From Nocardioides oceani (lineage in GTDB: Bacteria > Actinomycetota > Actinomycetes > Propionibacteriales > Nocardioidaceae), in assembly GCF_030412965.1 (NCBI RefSeq), contig NZ_JAUHJQ010000001.1, positions 646,060 through 710,059 of the forward strand: DNA of 64,000 bases. The letters are read 5' to 3'. The translations under genes were made by a program, and so were the position numbers. Below are positions 1-7,385 of the stretch, piece by piece. The stretch's first letter is position 1; each line of letters starts with the position of its first letter. The notes below the pieces were generated by a model. That model worked only from the letters and a program-made list of their open reading frames with translations, had not been told where the DNA came from and searched no databases.

Positions 1-89
1 CCGACGGCGCCCGCGCGGCGTACGTCGGGCTGTGGACAACCGCACTCGACGGGTTCCTGTGGACGCGTCCGGGCCCATGCCCCGCGCCC

Positions 90-95
90 TACGAT
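90..95 (+). promoter_or_regulatory. -10 hexamer TACGAT of the HAD gene (leaderless type)
   Basis: A TANNNT hexamer ends six bases before the ATG of the HAD phosphatase gene. A start point 6-7 bases downstream would fall on the start codon, giving a leaderless mRNA, and no Shine-Dalgarno sequence precedes this ATG. The same arrangement recurs at about ten genes in the window. I call no gene in bases 1-101; in the recalled mycobacterial order a divergent gene (ssd) would lie just outside the window. Confidence 0.45.
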
Positions 96-101
96 GGCGA
101 C

Positions 102-899
102 ATGTCCCGCCCGACCGCGGCCTTCTTCGACCTCGACAAGACCATCATCGCCAAGTCGAGCACGCTGGCCTTCAGCAAGCCTTTCCAGGCCGGGGGGCTG
201 ATCTCGCGGCGGGCGGTGCTGCGCTCGGCGTACGCCCAGTTCGTCTACCTCGTCGGCGGCGCCGACCACGACCAGATGGAGAAGCTGCGCCAGTTCCTCT
301 CCCAGCTGGTCGGCGGCTGGGACGTCGCCACCGTCCGCGAGATCGTCGCCGACACCCTCCACCACGTCGTCGACCCGCTCGTCTACGACGAGGCCGTCTC
401 GCTCATCGAGGAGCACCGGCTCGCCGGGCGCGACGTCGTCATCGTCTCCACCTCCGGCAGCGAGGTGGTCGAGCCGATCGGCGCGATGCTCGGCGCCGAC
501 CACGTCGTGGCGACCAGGCTGGAGATCGTCGACGGGCGCTACACCGGCGAGATCGAGTACTACGCCTACGCCGAGGAGAAGGCCAACGCCGTCCGGCAGC
601 TCGCCGAGGAGCGCGGCTACGACCTCGAGCAGTGCTACGCCTACAGCGACTCCATCACCGACGTGCCGATGCTCGAGGCCGTCGGCCACCCGTACGCCGT
701 CAACCCCGACCGCGACCTGCGCAAGGTCGCGACGGGCAAGGGCTGGCCGGTCCTGGTCTTCGTCAAGCCGGTCGCGCTGCGCAGCCGCGTGCCGTTCCCG
801 CCGGCCGGACCGACGCTGGCCGCGCTCGCGGTCGGGGGCATCGCCGCGGTGGGTGGCGTGCTGTGGGCCAACGCCCGGCGCCGGCGCGTCGGGGCCTGA
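102..899 (+). CDS. HAD-superfamily IB hydrolase (SerB-like), C-terminal membrane anchor
   Basis: Predicted phosphohydrolase of the HAD-IB family, the fold of phosphoserine phosphatase. The nucleophile motif FFDLDKT lies near residue 10, motif II (VSTSGSE) near residue 115, and the metal-binding motif YSDSITD near residue 181, so the active site looks complete. Residues from about 235 form one hydrophobic stretch followed by arginines, which suggests a membrane anchor with the enzyme domain in the cytoplasm. The start fits a leaderless promoter. In many Actinobacteria this gene sits beside the Fic-like gene found next here (Rv3661/Rv3662c in M. tuberculosis, from memory). The substrate is not known; cell-envelope or septum-related roles have been suggested only by neighbourhood. 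Confidence 0.88.
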   Translation: MSRPTAAFFDLDKTIIAKSSTLAFSKPFQAGGLISRRAVLRSAYAQFVYLVGGADHDQMEKLRQFLSQLVGGWDVATVREIVADTLHHVVDPLVYDEAVSLIEEHRLAGRDVVIVSTSGSEVVEPIGAMLGADHVVATRLEIVDGRYTGEIEYYAYAEEKANAVRQLAEERGYDLEQCYAYSDSITDVPMLEAVGHPYAVNPDRDLRKVATGKGWPVLVFVKPVALRSRVPFPPAGPTLAALAVGGIAAVGGVLWANARRRRVGA

Positions 900-1112
900 G
901 CGGCGCGACACGCCCGCCCACTCCGCGAGCCCGATGTCAAGGGTTGATCAGGCTGCCGGACCGGCGTAGAACGGGAGCCAGAACTCCACAGACGTACACG
1001 GGGACCGAGGTACCCACGCGGCGATCCACCCTTTTTCAGGGCGCCTGCACTCGGAAGACTTCCGCGGCAGCAACGATGATGCACGCTTGGTAGCCATGAT
1101 CCACGTGTCAGC

Positions 1113-1149
1113 GGTGGCACTCGAGTCTCGTCCTGATTCGGGTGCCACC
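1113..1149. terminator. Hairpin between convergent genes
   Basis: An inverted repeat with 15-base arms starting GGTGGCAC and ending GTGCCACC (two wobble or mismatched positions) closes a 7-base loop. It lies between the convergent HAD and Fic-like genes, much nearer the Fic-like stop. No long T run follows on either side. The rest of the 900-1184 gap has visibly lower GC than its surroundings and no convincing gene; a 68-codon open frame on the minus strand there is not supported by codon composition. Confidence 0.45.
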
Positions 1150-1184
1150 TGCATGTCCGGGCTCGGGTCCCGGCGGGGGACGAT

Positions 1185-1904
1185 TCAGTCGCGCAGCGGG
1201 CTGGCGTCGGCGCCGGCGGCGTACGCCTCCGGGGCGTAGAGCAGCCAGGAGTGGACGCCGTTGCGGGTCCCGCCGGCGTACCCCCGCAGGTTCGACTCGT
1301 ACGCCGCCCGGTTGGCGAGGTGGCCGGCCTCCGGCACGACGAGCGACTTCTCGTCGACCCCGCGGGCGACCAGCACGAGGCGCTCGACCGCGCGGGCGAC
1401 GATCCCGTTGTGGGACGGGAAGGCCGCGACGGAGACGAGGTCGGCGTGCACGACCGCGGCGACCAGCAGGGCGGGCGCGGAGGTGGTGCTGGTCAGCAGC
1501 GCGGCGATGTCGCGCAGCCGGGCCGCGGACTCAGCACCCCGGGGGCGGCCGAGCTCGTCGTCGGCGAGCGTGCCGCGGGCGGCCAGGGCGTGGAGCCGGG
1601 CGAGGGCCTGCAGCGGCGACCGGGACAGCAGCGGGGCGAGGCCGAGCAGCTCGGTCGAGACGCGGACGGCGTCCTGGGCGATCGCGTCGCCGGTGCCCGC
1701 ACGGACGTCCTCGAGCGAGGAGGCCGACCCCTCCAGCACGGCGCTGGCGTGCGCGCCGCGGAGCAGCGAGTCGCCGGTCGTCTCCGGGGAGGTCCGACGC
1801 AGCCCTCGGTCGCGGAGCATGGCGTCGATGCCGTCGCGCGTCGCGGCGTAGGCGGACGGCACTCCCTCGAGGGACACCAGCCAGGCGAGCGGATCGGCGG
1901 TCAC
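1185..1904 (-). CDS. Fic-fold-like protein with degenerate active site
   Basis: Resembles the Fic/Doc fold but looks catalytically dead. An inhibitory-helix-like motif of the form SxxxEG is present at S54-G59, followed by LEDV as in Fic proteins. The region matching the Fic core HPFxxGNGRxxR reads AAFPSHNGIVAR at residues 160-171: Phe, Asn, Gly and the last Arg are kept, but the catalytic His is Ala160 and the first Arg is Ile168. Database entries for this family are often called oxidoreductase, with no support I can see. The GTG start is fixed by a leaderless-type promoter 7 bases upstream. It diverges from the methyltransferase gene with only 35 bases between the start codons. Counterpart by position: Rv3662c (from memory). 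Confidence 0.7.
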   Translation of the reverse strand: MTADPLAWLVSLEGVPSAYAATRDGIDAMLRDRGLRRTSPETTGDSLLRGAHASAVLEGSASSLEDVRAGTGDAIAQDAVRVSTELLGLAPLLSRSPLQALARLHALAARGTLADDELGRPRGAESAARLRDIAALLTSTTSAPALLVAAVVHADLVSVAAFPSHNGIVARAVERLVLVARGVDEKSLVVPEAGHLANRAAYESNLRGYAGGTRNGVHSWLLYAPEAYAAGADASPLRD

Positions 1905-1911
1905 GGCGAGA

Positions 1912-1917
1912 AGGGTA
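1912..1917 (-). promoter_or_regulatory. -10 hexamer TACCCT of the Fic-like gene
   Basis: Read on the minus strand, TACCCT ends seven bases before the GTG start, the leaderless spacing. It faces the divergent -10 of the methyltransferase gene, so the two -35 regions must overlap the opposite gene's start. Confidence 0.45.
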
Positions 1918-1926
1918 CGCAGCCGG

Positions 1927-1932
1927 TAACCT
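1927..1932 (+). promoter_or_regulatory. -10 hexamer TAACCT of the methyltransferase gene
   Basis: TAACCT ends seven bases before the ATG, giving a probable leaderless transcript. This supports the internal ATG as the start of the methyltransferase rather than the long open upstream extension. Confidence 0.45.
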
Positions 1933-1939
1933 CGGCCCG

Positions 1940-2797
1940 ATGGCAGACCAGTCCCCCGCGACCAGCGCGGCCACCGGTCCCGCGCGCTCCTTCGGCGGCG
2001 TCGCGGACGCCTACGACCGCGGCCGGCCGTCGTACCCCCGAGCGGCAGCGGAGTGGCTCGCCGGCACCGAGGCCTGCACCGTGCTCGAGGTGGGCGCCGG
2101 CACCGGCAAGCTCACCGAGGTCCTCGTCGACCTCGGCCACGACGTGCACGCCACCGAGCCGGACCCGGCCCTGCTGGAGGTGCTCAAGCGCCACCTGCCC
2201 GACGTCCCGGTGAGCGGGGCGGCGGCCGAGGACCTCCCGCTGCCCGACGCCTCGGTCGACGTGGTGGTGGCCGCGCAGTCCTTCCACTGGTTCGACCACG
2301 AGCGGGCGCTGCCGGAGATCGCGCGCGTGCTGCGCCCCGGTGGCCGGCTGGCGCTGGTCTGGAACGTCACCGACCTCCGGATCCCGTGGGTCCGCCGGCT
2401 CGGCGCGCTCATCGGGACCCAGGAGCACCAGGACGACCCGGCCGGGCCGGTGGTGGTCTCCGGTCACTTCGGCTTCGTCGAGGACGCCTCGTTCAAGCAC
2501 TGGCAGGTCGTCGACCGTGCGTCGATCCAGGACCTGGCGCTCTCCCGCTCGAACGTCGCGACGCTGGACGCCGACGCCCGCGAGGCCAAGCTGGCCGAGG
2601 TGGTGGCGTTCTACGACGAGTACGGCCGCGGGATGGACGGCATGCAGCTGCCCTACCTGGCCCGGTGCTTCCGTGCGACCGTCGTCCGCGAGGACGCCGG
2701 CGTGGCCCTCGAGGAGCCGGAGGGACCGCGGGACCCGATGACCGACACCATCTCCGACGGCACCGACACCGACATGCTCCTGATCGACTTCCGCTGA
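1940..2797 (+). CDS. Class I SAM-dependent methyltransferase
   Basis: A 285-residue soluble protein with the Rossmann-like methyltransferase fold. Motif I (VLEVGAGTGKLTEVL, near residue 50) binds S-adenosylmethionine, and the acidic end of strand 2 (HATEPDP) would hold the ribose. The segment AAQSFHWFD followed by a conserved VLRPGGRLAL loop is typical of the Methyltransf_11 / UbiE-like group. The substrate cannot be read from the sequence. I chose the ATG with a leaderless -10 hexamer seven bases upstream; the frame stays open far upstream only because of high GC. It is followed at 22 bases by the histidine kinase gene and may share its transcript. Confidence 0.85.
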   Translation: MADQSPATSAATGPARSFGGVADAYDRGRPSYPRAAAEWLAGTEACTVLEVGAGTGKLTEVLVDLGHDVHATEPDPALLEVLKRHLPDVPVSGAAAEDLPLPDASVDVVVAAQSFHWFDHERALPEIARVLRPGGRLALVWNVTDLRIPWVRRLGALIGTQEHQDDPAGPVVVSGHFGFVEDASFKHWQVVDRASIQDLALSRSNVATLDADAREAKLAEVVAFYDEYGRGMDGMQLPYLARCFRATVVREDAGVALEEPEGPRDPMTDTISDGTDTDMLLIDFR

Positions 2798-2819
2798 GCG
2801 GGCGGGCGGGGGCGAGAGC

Positions 2820-3935
2820 GTGGTCCGGGCCTGGCGGCGCACCCACCTCGGCAGCGAGGCCGACCGGGCGACGTTCCGCGCCCTGCACTCGGCCAGCCTC
2901 GCCAGCCCCGCCCTGCGCGAGGGGCTGACGGCCGGCTCGGCAGAGCGCAGCATCCGGCACCTGCGGGCGCTGCTCGGCACGCCCGCGCTCGCGCTGACCG
3001 ACACCGCCGGGCTGCTGGCCTGGGACGGGACCGGCCAGCACCACGAGGCGCGGGTGCCCGTGCTCGTCACGGCCACCGTCGAGCGTGGCGGCACCCGCAG
3101 CTTCGACCGCGCCGACCTGCCGTGCGAGGAGCCCGGCTGCCCGGTGCGCACCGCGGTGGTCTCGCCGCTGGTCGTCGAGGAGCGGGTGGTCGGCACCCTG
3201 CAGGCGTTCGCGCCGTACCCCACCGCCGGCCTCGCCCGCGCGACCGACGAGGTCGCGCAGTGGGTCTCCGGCCAGCTCGAGCTGGCCGAGCTCGACGCGT
3301 CGCGCCGCCGGCTGATGGAGGCCGAGGTCCGCGCGCTGCGGGCGCAGATCAGCCCGCACTTCATCTACAACTCCCTCGGCGCGATCGCCAGCTTCGTGCG
3401 CACCGACCCCGACCGGGCCCGCGAGCTGCTGCTGGAGTTCGCGGACTTCACCCGCTACTCCTTCCGCCGGCACGGCGACTTCACGACGCTCGCCGAGGAG
3501 CTGCGGTCCGTCGAGCGCTACCTCCTGCTCGAGCAGGCGCGGTTCGGCGAGCGGCTGCAGGTCACCCTCGGCATCGCCCCCGAGGTGCTCCCCGTCGCCG
3601 TACCCTTCCTCTGCGTCCAGCCGCTCGTCGAGAACGCCGTGCGGCACGGCCTGGAGTCGGCCGAGGGCGTCGGGCACATCCGGATCACCGCGCACGACCG
3701 AGGCCAGGAGTGCGTGATCGAGGTGGAGGACGACGGCGTGGGCGAGGACCCGGAGCGAGTACGCCGCGCGCTCGCCGGCGACGCCTCCCTCGACTCCGTC
3801 GGGCTCGGCAACGTCGACGCGCGCCTGCGCAACGCGTTCGGCGACGACTTCGGGCTGGTCGTCGAGACCGCGCCCGGAGCCGGCACGAAGGTCGTCGTCC
3901 GCGTGCCGAAGTTCGCGCCCGGGGTGCACCCGTGA
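2820..3935 (+). CDS. LytS-family sensor histidine kinase (soluble, GAF-like input domain)
   Basis: Sensor kinase of the LytS/YpdA type. The N-terminal half (about residues 1-155) looks like a GAF-type input domain with a CEEPGC cysteine pair that could bind a metal or respond to redox state. The His_kinase domain has SPHFIYNSL with His180 as the likely phosphorylation site, followed by an ATPase domain with N box (VENAVRHGLE) and G boxes (DDGVG, VGLGN). No membrane segment is evident, so it probably senses a cytoplasmic signal. The GTG start gives the best frame. Its partner is the LytTR regulator 10 bases downstream, and the next genes encode a transporter, so it may control uptake of a small carboxylate. 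That role is inferred. Confidence 0.88.
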   Translation: MVRAWRRTHLGSEADRATFRALHSASLASPALREGLTAGSAERSIRHLRALLGTPALALTDTAGLLAWDGTGQHHEARVPVLVTATVERGGTRSFDRADLPCEEPGCPVRTAVVSPLVVEERVVGTLQAFAPYPTAGLARATDEVAQWVSGQLELAELDASRRRLMEAEVRALRAQISPHFIYNSLGAIASFVRTDPDRARELLLEFADFTRYSFRRHGDFTTLAEELRSVERYLLLEQARFGERLQVTLGIAPEVLPVAVPFLCVQPLVENAVRHGLESAEGVGHIRITAHDRGQECVIEVEDDGVGEDPERVRRALAGDASLDSVGLGNVDARLRNAFGDDFGLVVETAPGAGTKVVVRVPKFAPGVHP

Positions 3936-3945
3936 GGGCCGACCG

Positions 3946-4692
3946 GTGAGGGCGCTCGTCGTCGACGACGAGCGGCCGGCGCTCGACGAGCTGCGCTTCC
4001 TGCTCGGCCAGGACGCCCGGATCCGCGAGGTGCTCGCCAGCGACTCCGCCACCGAGGGCCTGCGGATCCTGCAGGAGGCCGACGTGGACGTGGTCTTCCT
4101 CGACGTGCAGATGCCCGGGCTGACCGGCCTGGAGCTCGCGCAGGTGCTGAGCCGGTTCCGCACGCCGCCGGCGATCGTGTTCGTCACCGCCCACGACGAG
4201 CACGCGGTCGAGGCGTTCGAGGTGCGGGCCGTCGACTACGTCCTCAAGCCGGTGCGGGCCGACCGCCTGGCCGAGGCGGTACGCCGCGTGGTGGAGGCGA
4301 CGGGCGGTCGCCAGGCCGGCGCGGAGCCCTCCCCGGTGCGCGACGACGTCCAGGTGCCCGTCGAGCGGGGCGGGGTGACCCGCTTCGTCGACCGGTCCGC
4401 GATCACCCACGTCGAGGCGCAGGGCGACTACGCCCGGCTGCACGTCGGCGAGGGCCCCGCGACCGGGTCCTACCTCGTGCGGACCGCCCTCTCCCAGCTG
4501 GAGGAGGAGTGGGGCCCGGCCGGCTTCGTGCGCATCCACCGCTCCCTGCTGGTCTCGCTCGCGCACGTCGCCGAGCTGCGGATGGACGCCGGGCGCTGCT
4601 CGGTCGTCGTCGCTGGCGGCACCGAGCTGGGGGTCAGCCGGCGGCACACCCGCGAGCTGCGGGACCTGCTGCTGCGCCGGTCGGGGGCATGA
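3946..4692 (+). CDS. LytTR-family response regulator
   Basis: Receiver domain (residues 1-120) with acidic pocket VVDDE, phospho-acceptor Asp53 in FLDVQMPG, the conserved Thr (VTAHDE) and Lys (VLKPV). A LytTR DNA-binding domain occupies about residues 140-248 and carries the typical IHRSLLVSLAHV and GVSRRHTREL segments. It is the cognate regulator of the kinase just upstream. Its stop overlaps the next ATG by ATGA, so regulator, small membrane protein and symporter are translationally coupled. LytTR proteins bind paired direct repeats; I did not find a convincing pair nearby. Starts with GTG. Confidence 0.9.
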   Translation: MRALVVDDERPALDELRFLLGQDARIREVLASDSATEGLRILQEADVDVVFLDVQMPGLTGLELAQVLSRFRTPPAIVFVTAHDEHAVEAFEVRAVDYVLKPVRADRLAEAVRRVVEATGGRQAGAEPSPVRDDVQVPVERGGVTRFVDRSAITHVEAQGDYARLHVGEGPATGSYLVRTALSQLEEEWGPAGFVRIHRSLLVSLAHVAELRMDAGRCSVVVAGGTELGVSRRHTRELRDLLLRRSGA

Positions 4693-5090
4693 GCGGGCAG
4701 CCGCCCGAGCGGGCGCGGGTCGAGCGGGTCCGGGTCGAGCGGGTCCGGGTGACCGGGCCGGCCCGGCGACGTACCCCCGGGGCGCGCACGCGCGACATCG
4801 AGGCCGAGACCCGTCTCGGCGAGGTCTACATGGGCTCCCTGCTGCGCGAGCAGCTGTGGCTCGCGGTGCGGGTGCTGGTCGTGCTCGCGGTGGTGGTCGG
4901 CTCGCTGCCGCTGGCCTTCCACGTCTGGCCGGGCCTGACCGGCGTGCGGCTGCTCGGGGCGCCGCTGCCGTGGGTCCTGCTCGGCGTCGCGGTCTACCCG
5001 TTCCTCGTGCTGCTGGGCTGGCACTACGTGCGGCGCGCCGAGCGCAACGAGGCCGACTTCCTCGAGCTGATGAGCGAGGTCCGGGAGTGA
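4689..5090 (+). CDS. Small two-helix membrane protein coupled to the symporter
   Basis: A 133-residue protein with an Arg- and Val-rich N terminus (repeated RVERVRV), then two hydrophobic segments (about residues 57-78 and 93-113) and a charged tail. In size and layout it resembles the DUF485 or DUF4212 subunits that accompany sodium:solute symporters, but I cannot assign it to either with certainty. Its ATG overlaps the regulator stop (ATGA) and its stop overlaps the symporter GTG (GTGA), so the three proteins are probably made in fixed ratio. The likely role is an accessory subunit of the transporter. Confidence 0.75.
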   Translation: MSGQPPERARVERVRVERVRVTGPARRRTPGARTRDIEAETRLGEVYMGSLLREQLWLAVRVLVVLAVVVGSLPLAFHVWPGLTGVRLLGAPLPWVLLGVAVYPFLVLLGWHYVRRAERNEADFLELMSEVRE

Positions 5091-6601
5091 CGAGCGCCCC
5101 CGGCATCGTCGCGGTGGTGCTGGTCGCCGTCGCGACCCTCGCGATCGGCACGTGGGGGCTGCGGGTCTCCCGCACGACCAGCGACTTCCTCGTCGCCTCG
5201 CGCTCGGTCGGGCCGCGGCTCAACGCGAGCGCGATCGGCGGGGAGTACCTCTCGGCCGCCTCGTTCCTCGGCGTCGCCGGGCTCGTGCTGACCTTCGGCT
5301 CCGACATGCTGTGGTACCCGATCGGCTGGACCGCCGGCTACCTCGTCCTGCTCGCGCTCGTCGCCGCGCCGCTGCGCCGCTCGGGCGCCTACACGCTGCC
5401 CGACTTCGCCGAGGCGCGCTTCGGGTCGCGGCGCGTCCGCGCGGTCTGCTCGGTGCTGGTGGTCGCGATCGGGCTGCTCTACCTCTACCCGCAGTTCCAG
5501 GGCGCCGGGCTCACCCTCCGCTCCGCGGTGGGGGCGCCGACCTGGGTGGGTCCGGTGGTCGTGGGGGCGGTCGTGCTCGCGAACGTCAGCTCCGGCGGCA
5601 TGCGCAGCATCACCTTCGTCCAGGCCTTCCAGTACTGGCTGAAGCTCTGGGCGCTCCTCCTCCCCGCCGCGGTCCTGGTCGCGGTCTGGTACGCCGACGG
5701 GCGGCCCGGCGCGGCGGCCCCGATGCCCGCGGAGGAGTGGTCGGCACCCCTGGCCCCCGGCGGCGGACCGGGCCTCTACGTGACGTACTCCCTCGTCGTC
5801 GCGACCTTCCTCGGCACCATGGGCCTCCCCCACGTGGTCGTGCGCTTCTACACCAACCCCGACGGCCGCGCCGCCCGCCGGACGACCCTCGTCGTGCTCG
5901 CCCTGCTCGGGCTCTTCTACCTGCTGCCGCCGGTCTACGGCGCGCTGGGCCGGGCGTACGCCGCCGAGCTGGCCGCCTCCGGGCGCTCCGACGTGCTGGT
6001 GCTCGAGCTGCCGCGGCTGATGGTCCCCGGGCTGCTCGGCGAGGCGCTGACCGGCCTGGTGACGGCCGGCGCGTTCGCGGCGTTCCTCTCCACCTCCTCG
6101 GGGCTGTCCATCGCGGTCGCGGGCGTGCTCTCGCAGGACGTCACGGGTCGGGCGTGGCGCGGGCGGCGGCTCGCCGGGGTGACGGCCTTCCGGGTCGGCG
6201 CGGTCGTCGCGGTGGTCGTCCCGCTGCTCATGGCGCTCGCCGCGCCGCACGTCGGGGTGGCCCGGGCGGTCGGGCTCGCCTTCGCGGTCGCCGCGTCGAC
6301 GTTCTGCCCGCTCCTGCTGCTCGGCATCTGGTGGCGCGGGCTCACCGACGCCGGCGCGATCGCGGGTCTCGCCGCGGGCGGCCTCGGCTCGGGCGCCGCG
6401 GTCGCGATGACCCTCTCCGCCGCCGCACCTGCCGGCTGGCCGACGGCGCTGCTCGAGCAGCCGGCCGCGTGGTCGGTGCCGCTCGCGTTCGCCACGATGG
6501 TCGGCGTGTCCCTGGCCACCCGCTCGCGGGTCCCCGCGCACACCGGCCGGTTCATGGTCCGGTTGCACACGCCCGAGGCGCTCGACCTCGACCGGGGGTG
6601 A
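5087..6601 (+). CDS. Sodium:solute symporter family protein (acetate/monocarboxylate type)
   Basis: Multi-pass symporter of the SSS family, about 13 membrane segments in 504 residues. The N-terminal sequence (TSDFLVASRSVGPRLNA, then IGGEYLSAASFLG) and the later LGTMGLPHVVVRFYT segment match the acetate/monocarboxylate (ActP-like) branch. It is a second member of this family in the window, shorter than the ActP at 17.0 kb and different in its coupling: this one follows a two-component system. The GTG start overlaps the preceding stop. A regulated carboxylate importer is the natural reading; the exact substrate is unknown. Confidence 0.87.
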   Translation: MTSAPGIVAVVLVAVATLAIGTWGLRVSRTTSDFLVASRSVGPRLNASAIGGEYLSAASFLGVAGLVLTFGSDMLWYPIGWTAGYLVLLALVAAPLRRSGAYTLPDFAEARFGSRRVRAVCSVLVVAIGLLYLYPQFQGAGLTLRSAVGAPTWVGPVVVGAVVLANVSSGGMRSITFVQAFQYWLKLWALLLPAAVLVAVWYADGRPGAAAPMPAEEWSAPLAPGGGPGLYVTYSLVVATFLGTMGLPHVVVRFYTNPDGRAARRTTLVVLALLGLFYLLPPVYGALGRAYAAELAASGRSDVLVLELPRLMVPGLLGEALTGLVTAGAFAAFLSTSSGLSIAVAGVLSQDVTGRAWRGRRLAGVTAFRVGAVVAVVVPLLMALAAPHVGVARAVGLAFAVAASTFCPLLLLGIWWRGLTDAGAIAGLAAGGLGSGAAVAMTLSAAAPAGWPTALLEQPAAWSVPLAFATMVGVSLATRSRVPAHTGRFMVRLHTPEALDLDRG

Positions 6602-6643
6602 TCCGGCGGCCCCGAGGGTCCCGGCTGCGGCTGCCCCTGCGGC

Positions 6644-6727
6644 GTCAACGATCGTTCAATTGCGCGATTCTTGCGTGGTAGAAGCGCTTGCACACGTCCA
6701 CAACTCAGCAATTGAACGATCGTGCAC
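6644..6727. repeat. Long palindromic repeat, copy A
   Basis: An 84-base element, symmetric about 6685/6686. Outer arms CGATCGTTCAATTGC (6649-6663) and its exact reverse complement (6708-6722) are perfect over 15 bases, and the centre is AAGCGCTT. Between arms and centre the halves pair imperfectly. The arms hold the nested palindromes ACGATCGT and CAATTG. A second copy with the same arms and centre lies at 23.94-24.02 kb, again between convergent genes. The right arm enters the coding end of the chelatase gene. Terminator, REP-like repeat, MITE remnant and protein-binding site all remain possible. Confidence 0.75.
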
Positions 6728-7385
6728 GCAGCAGCGCCCAGGCCCGCGAGACCACCAGGTCGACGACGAGCGGGTGCGGGCCGATGACGTCGGCGACGAC
6801 GGAGGCGCCGGCGTCGAGGCAGTCGGTGCGGAGCCGGCGGTCGAAGTAGCCGGTCGCCAGCAGGTACGGCGCCACCGCGTCGCCGGGCCGCACGACCTCG
6901 GCCGGCCGCGGCCCGAGCCCGGTGAGCGTCGCCCACCGCACGGGCGCGCCCCAGGCCCGGCAGAGGAGCACCGCGGAGCGCTCGAGGTCGCGGACGGCGA
7001 GCGGGTCGGTGGAGCCGGCCGCCACCATCACCACCGGCGACCCCGGGGCCGCGCCGGCGGAGAAGAGCCGGTCGACCATCGCCGAGGCGAGCAGCGGGTG
7101 CGGCCCGAGCTGGCGCCCGAGCCGGAGCGACGAGCCGTCCACCATCGCCGGCAGGTCCGAGCGCACGTGCATCCCGGTGGACAGCAGCAGCGGCACGACC
7201 ACACCGGCCTCGCCGCGGCCGGCAGCCGAGGCGGCGACGTCGGAGAGGAGCGGCTCCGCCAGCTCGACGTACGCCGCCACGCCGGCGAGGCCGAGCCGGC
7301 CGGCCGCCGCGGTGGTGATCCCGCGGGCGACCTCGTTCCCGGCGGCGGTGCGCGTGCCGTGGGCGACCGTGACCAGCAGCGTCAC
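6705..7385 (-). CDS. Sirohydrochlorin chelatase (CbiX/SirB-like)
   Basis: Type II chelatase that inserts ferrous iron (or cobalt) into sirohydrochlorin. The metal-binding His of the first half is in VTVAHGTR near the N terminus, and a second CbiX-like half begins around VVMVAAGSTDP, where the matching His is absent. In this nitrite-reductase operon the natural role is siroheme formation. The GTG start overlaps the stop of the upstream uroporphyrinogen synthase gene (GTGA). The last codons, encoding about RSFNC and the TGA, lie inside the right arm of the palindromic repeat, so the repeat appears to have supplied the stop. The order resembles Rv0259c-Rv0260c of M. tuberculosis (from memory). 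Confidence 0.85.
   Translation of the reverse strand: MTLLVTVAHGTRTAAGNEVARGITTAAAGRLGLAGVAAYVELAEPLLSDVAASAAGRGEAGVVVPLLLSTGMHVRSDLPAMVDGSSLRLGRQLGPHPLLASAMVDRLFSAGAAPGSPVVMVAAGSTDPLAVRDLERSAVLLCRAWGAPVRWATLTGLGPRPAEVVRPGDAVAPYLLATGYFDRRLRTDCLDAGASVVADVIGPHPLVVDLVVSRAWALLRARSFNC

Noticed and set aside
1..101. Start of a divergent minus-strand gene (ssd-like)
   Set aside because: Expected from recalled synteny, but no recognisable protein sequence is visible in these bases.
948..1154. 68-codon minus-strand frame after the HAD gene
   Set aside because: No ribosome-binding site, no leaderless hexamer at the right distance, unusual composition and overlap with the hairpin.
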